Shown in pieces: positions 5,547 through 7,172 of a DNA stretch of 7,172 nucleotides. The stretch comes from Patescibacteria group bacterium (GTDB lineage Bacteria; Patescibacteriota; Minisyncoccia; Phycocordibacterales; SBAW01), in contig JAUPWA010000019.1 of NCBI GenBank assembly GCA_030916835.1, positions 1 through 7,172 on the forward strand, written 5' to 3'. How positions within the stretch are numbered: the first letter of the stretch is position 1; the number at the start of each line of letters is the position of its first letter. The notes below the pieces were generated by a model. That model was given only the letters and a program-made list of their open reading frames with translations. It did no database searches and was not told the DNA's origin. The position numbers and the translations under genes were made by a program.

Positions 5547-6659
5547 TTAGTAATTCTTAAGCGGCTGCACAGATGTCGTCCAAACGTGTGTAATTGGGTC
5601 AATAAAGCGCCACTGTGCCTCTATCTCTTCTTTGCTCATGAATCGCTCATGCTCGCCTCTAAGGCATGCGAGGATGAGCCGCTCATGCTCATGTTCGCCT
5701 TTGTTATTTTCTATTGTGATAGTGTGCGTGTGGTCGGCGTAGTGAAACGCAATCTCCTTCTTTTCCTCCTGCATATACTTGCCGCCCTCAAATGTGGTTG
5801 GGATGCTACGCCATGAAGTCTCGATTTTAAAATAGGTTTCGACCAATGAGTTGGCGGCGACGCCGTTAATTGCCCGATAACCGCTCCACTGAGAGCGTGT
5901 AGTGTGAGAAGCGACCTCCTCTGCGGTAAGTGCATGTAAATCAGCAACTACCGCTGCACGATTGCTCGCATCAAGCGCGAGCGCAAACATCTCCATCATG
6001 TGGTTTTGACCAACATCCAAGAGCGCGCCGGTCGCTTCATAAAACGCAGGTCGCTGCTCGACCCCTTCTTTTTGCAAAAAAGATACAACAATTTTTTGTA
6101 AGCCACTTGTCTCAATAGGAGGTGTGTTGGTGAGAGAATCTTTACCAAGGTAGTGGTCGACGCGGTAGAGTTGATCTTCGCTAAAAATAGTATGCAATGT
6201 GTTGTTGAGCAGCTTTGCCTCAGTACCGCTGGTGCCAAAAGGTTTTTCAATAATGAGGCGCAGCTGTTTTGCTTTTTGTGCGAGCGGCGAAGCAACAAGA
6301 TAGGCAAATGTGCCCTTATATAATTCAGGTGAAAGGGCGAAATAGAGCAGTGTTTCATGCTCGCCAATGGCTGCGGCTAGCTTCTCAAACACCGCTGGCT
6401 CGTACACATCTCCTTGTACAAACGTGAATCGAGTCACGTACCCATCAATATCACCACTCACATTTTTTTGTACCAGTACGTTGCGCACGTACGTTTGCAC
6501 ATCATGGTTGCTCCAATCACGGCGCGATACGCCAATAATCTGAAAGTTTTCGGGCAGTACTGCGCGGCTATGTAATGAAAACAGTTCGGGCAAAATCTTC
6601 TGTCGCATCAAATCTCCCGTCACTCCAAATGCAACAAATATGGTAGGCATGGGTACCAT
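5547..6659 (-). CDS. zwf: Glucose-6-phosphate 1-dehydrogenase, compact form
   Basis: G6PDH oxidises glucose 6-phosphate to 6-phosphogluconolactone, reducing NADP+, at the entry of the oxidative pentose-phosphate pathway. FGVTGDLMRQKILPELF (11-27) is the nucleotide-binding motif GxxGDL. IIEKPFG (136-142, Lys139) and YRVDHYLGKDSL (165-176, Asp168, His169, Lys173) form the substrate site, and GALLDVGQNHMMEM (211-224, His220) carries the catalytic histidine. SWRSIPTTFEGGK (282-294) and the final ERLILACLRG, FIDPITHVW also follow the family. At 370 residues it is over 100 shorter than usual (about 480-510). The loss falls between HYLGK and QNH, where the RFAN-type segment is missing, and around 225-320 in the C-terminal sheet. 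Catalytic residues remain, so activity is plausible, but oligomer and coenzyme specificity may differ. The ATG at 6659 overlaps the dprA stop (TAATG). The ATG at 6650 (MPTIFVAFGVTGDL) is an equally good start, seven bases after a perfect TATAAT. No 6-phosphogluconolactonase or 6-phosphogluconate dehydrogenase gene is in the window. Confidence 0.88.
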   Translation of the reverse strand: MVPMPTIFVAFGVTGDLMRQKILPELFSLHSRAVLPENFQIIGVSRRDWSNHDVQTYVRNVLVQKNVSGDIDGYVTRFTFVQGDVYEPAVFEKLAAAIGEHETLLYFALSPELYKGTFAYLVASPLAQKAKQLRLIIEKPFGTSGTEAKLLNNTLHTIFSEDQLYRVDHYLGKDSLTNTPPIETSGLQKIVVSFLQKEGVEQRPAFYEATGALLDVGQNHMMEMFALALDASNRAAVVADLHALTAEEVASHTTRSQWSGYRAINGVAANSLVETYFKIETSWRSIPTTFEGGKYMQEEKKEIAFHYADHTHTITIENNKGEHEHERLILACLRGEHERFMSKEEIEAQWRFIDPITHVWTTSVQPLKNY

Positions 6660-6663
6660 TATA
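6658..6663 (-). promoter_or_regulatory. Consensus -10 hexamer overlapping the zwf start
   Basis: The - strand reads TATAAT at 6663-6658, a perfect -10, followed by seven bases and then the second ATG of zwf (6650). Transcription from it would start at about that ATG and skip the first one, giving a leaderless mRNA. No -35 match is seen at 16-18 bases upstream, inside dprA. The hexamer also contains the dprA stop codon, so the match may be coincidental. Confidence 0.3.
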
Positions 6664-7172
6664 TACGTTCAACCTTACCGAGGCGCTCGATGATGAGCCC
6701 GCGGATGAGGAGGGAGGACAGCGCGATACCGACCGCTTGGGCAGAGAGGCCTGTCTCCTCAATCAACTCATCGCGTTCAAGGGGCTCGGTGAGTGCTTGG
6801 AGTATCGCCAACTCTTCGGCAGAGGCGTCGCTCGGGAGTGGTAATTCCTGCTGTAGATTTTCCTGACTAAACCCCAATGCTTCAAGTATGTCGCTGGCGT
6901 CTCGCACCAAGGTTGCGCCCTGGTGAATGAGCGAGTTGCAGCCGGCTCCGTTTTCTCGCCCGAGCTCGTGGGGCACGACAAGCACCTCACGGTTGTAGTC
7001 GAGCGCGAGGCGCGCGGTGATGAGTGTGCCGCTCTTTTCACCCGCCTCTACTATTAGCGTTGCTTTTGACATGCCAGCGGCTATGCGGTTGCGCTCAGGA
7101 AAGCTGTGGAGCATCGCTTTAAAATCGAGTGGATTTTCAGAAACGAGTGCGCCGCCGCTTTTTAAAATTCGT
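6659..7172 (-). CDS. dprA: DNA-processing protein DprA (Smf), 5' end missing
   Basis: DprA binds incoming single-stranded DNA during natural transformation and loads RecA on it; it is also kept in many bacteria not known to be competent. The frame is open to the window edge, with 170 codons visible. The ATG at 7114 is internal, because the residues before it (SGGALVSENP) already match the family. The Rossmann-fold part shows SGGALVSENP, FPERNRIAAGMS, IVEAGEKSGTLITA and GCNSLIHQGATLV in the usual order. Where many homologues read VPG, this one has VVPHE. From about window residue 117 to the end (AEELAILQALTEPLERDELI onward) lies the C-terminal winged-helix domain found in many DprA proteins. 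The N-terminal SAM-like part and the first half of the Rossmann fold lie beyond the window. The TAA stop shares one base with the zwf ATG. dprA followed by topA is a common bacterial order; here zwf stands between them. Confidence 0.94.
   Translation of the reverse strand, partial: RILKSGGALVSENPLDFKAMLHSFPERNRIAAGMSKATLIVEAGEKSGTLITARLALDYNREVLVVPHELGRENGAGCNSLIHQGATLVRDASDILEALGFSQENLQQELPLPSDASAEELAILQALTEPLERDELIEETGLSAQAVGIALSSLLIRGLIIERLGKVERI

Noticed and set aside
5524..5550. CTAAC/GTTAG inverted repeat after zwf as a terminator
   Set aside because: Only five base pairs with a seven-base loop and no T-run on the - strand.
6066..6085. T6 and A5 runs in zwf as a possible programmed frameshift site
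   Set aside because: Family motifs continue in the same frame on both sides (FLQKEGVEQ then GALLDVGQNH), so no frame change is needed.
7112..7114. ATG as the start of dprA
   Set aside because: The frame continues upstream to the window edge with SGGALVSENP, a conserved DprA stretch, so this methionine is internal.
1..7172. CRISPR array, tRNA or rRNA gene, insertion sequence, or alternative code with TGA as glycine
   Set aside because: No regularly spaced repeats, no RNA gene signatures and no transposase motifs were seen; every gene reads fully with the standard bacterial code, and reading through the parB TGA adds only a few codons before TAG.

Overview
The window looks like part of a compact bacterial genome that uses the standard bacterial code (no internal TGA is needed to keep any frame open, and parB ends in TGA). 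Gene gaps are very short, several proteins are smaller than their families usually are, and topA carries a 20-base near-palindrome read as Leu-Pro-Ala-Gly-Arg-Gln. From memory, such in-frame elements recur in Candidatus Patescibacteria (CPR, especially Parcubacteria). I therefore place the window tentatively in that group; this is inference, not a database result.

Layout: on the + strand, a 5'-truncated parB (1-654) overlaps a histidine-phosphatase gene (651-1304) by ATGA. On the - strand, reading from the right edge leftwards, come a 5'-truncated dprA (7172-6659), a compact zwf (6659-5547) joined to it by a TAATG overlap, topA (5484-3265), a small unrecognised gene with a strong Shine-Dalgarno (3182-2958) closed by a clear intrinsic terminator (2945-2906), and a short bifunctional-type RelA/SpoT gene (2866-1307). 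The relA/SpoT gene and the phosphatase gene converge with only two bases between their stop codons.

Roles: ParB (chromosome segregation), DprA (loading of RecA onto incoming single-stranded DNA) and TopA (relaxing negative supercoils) handle DNA. Zwf would feed the oxidative pentose-phosphate route and NADPH supply, and the RSH protein would make and/or degrade (p)ppGpp. The window contains no tRNA, rRNA, CRISPR array, insertion sequence or recognisable mobile-element gene, and no stretch over 300 bases without a gene. The intergenic gaps are 2867-2957 (terminator, possible rel -10), 3183-3264 (promoter candidate and ribosome binding site of the small gene) and 5485-5546 (promoter candidate of topA).

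Most worth a second look: the palindromic peptide insert in TopA, the small self-contained gene between topA and rel, the strongly shortened G6PDH, the RSH that stops right after its TGS domain, and -10-like hexamers placed so close to the zwf, topA and rel start codons that leaderless or nearly leaderless mRNAs are possible.
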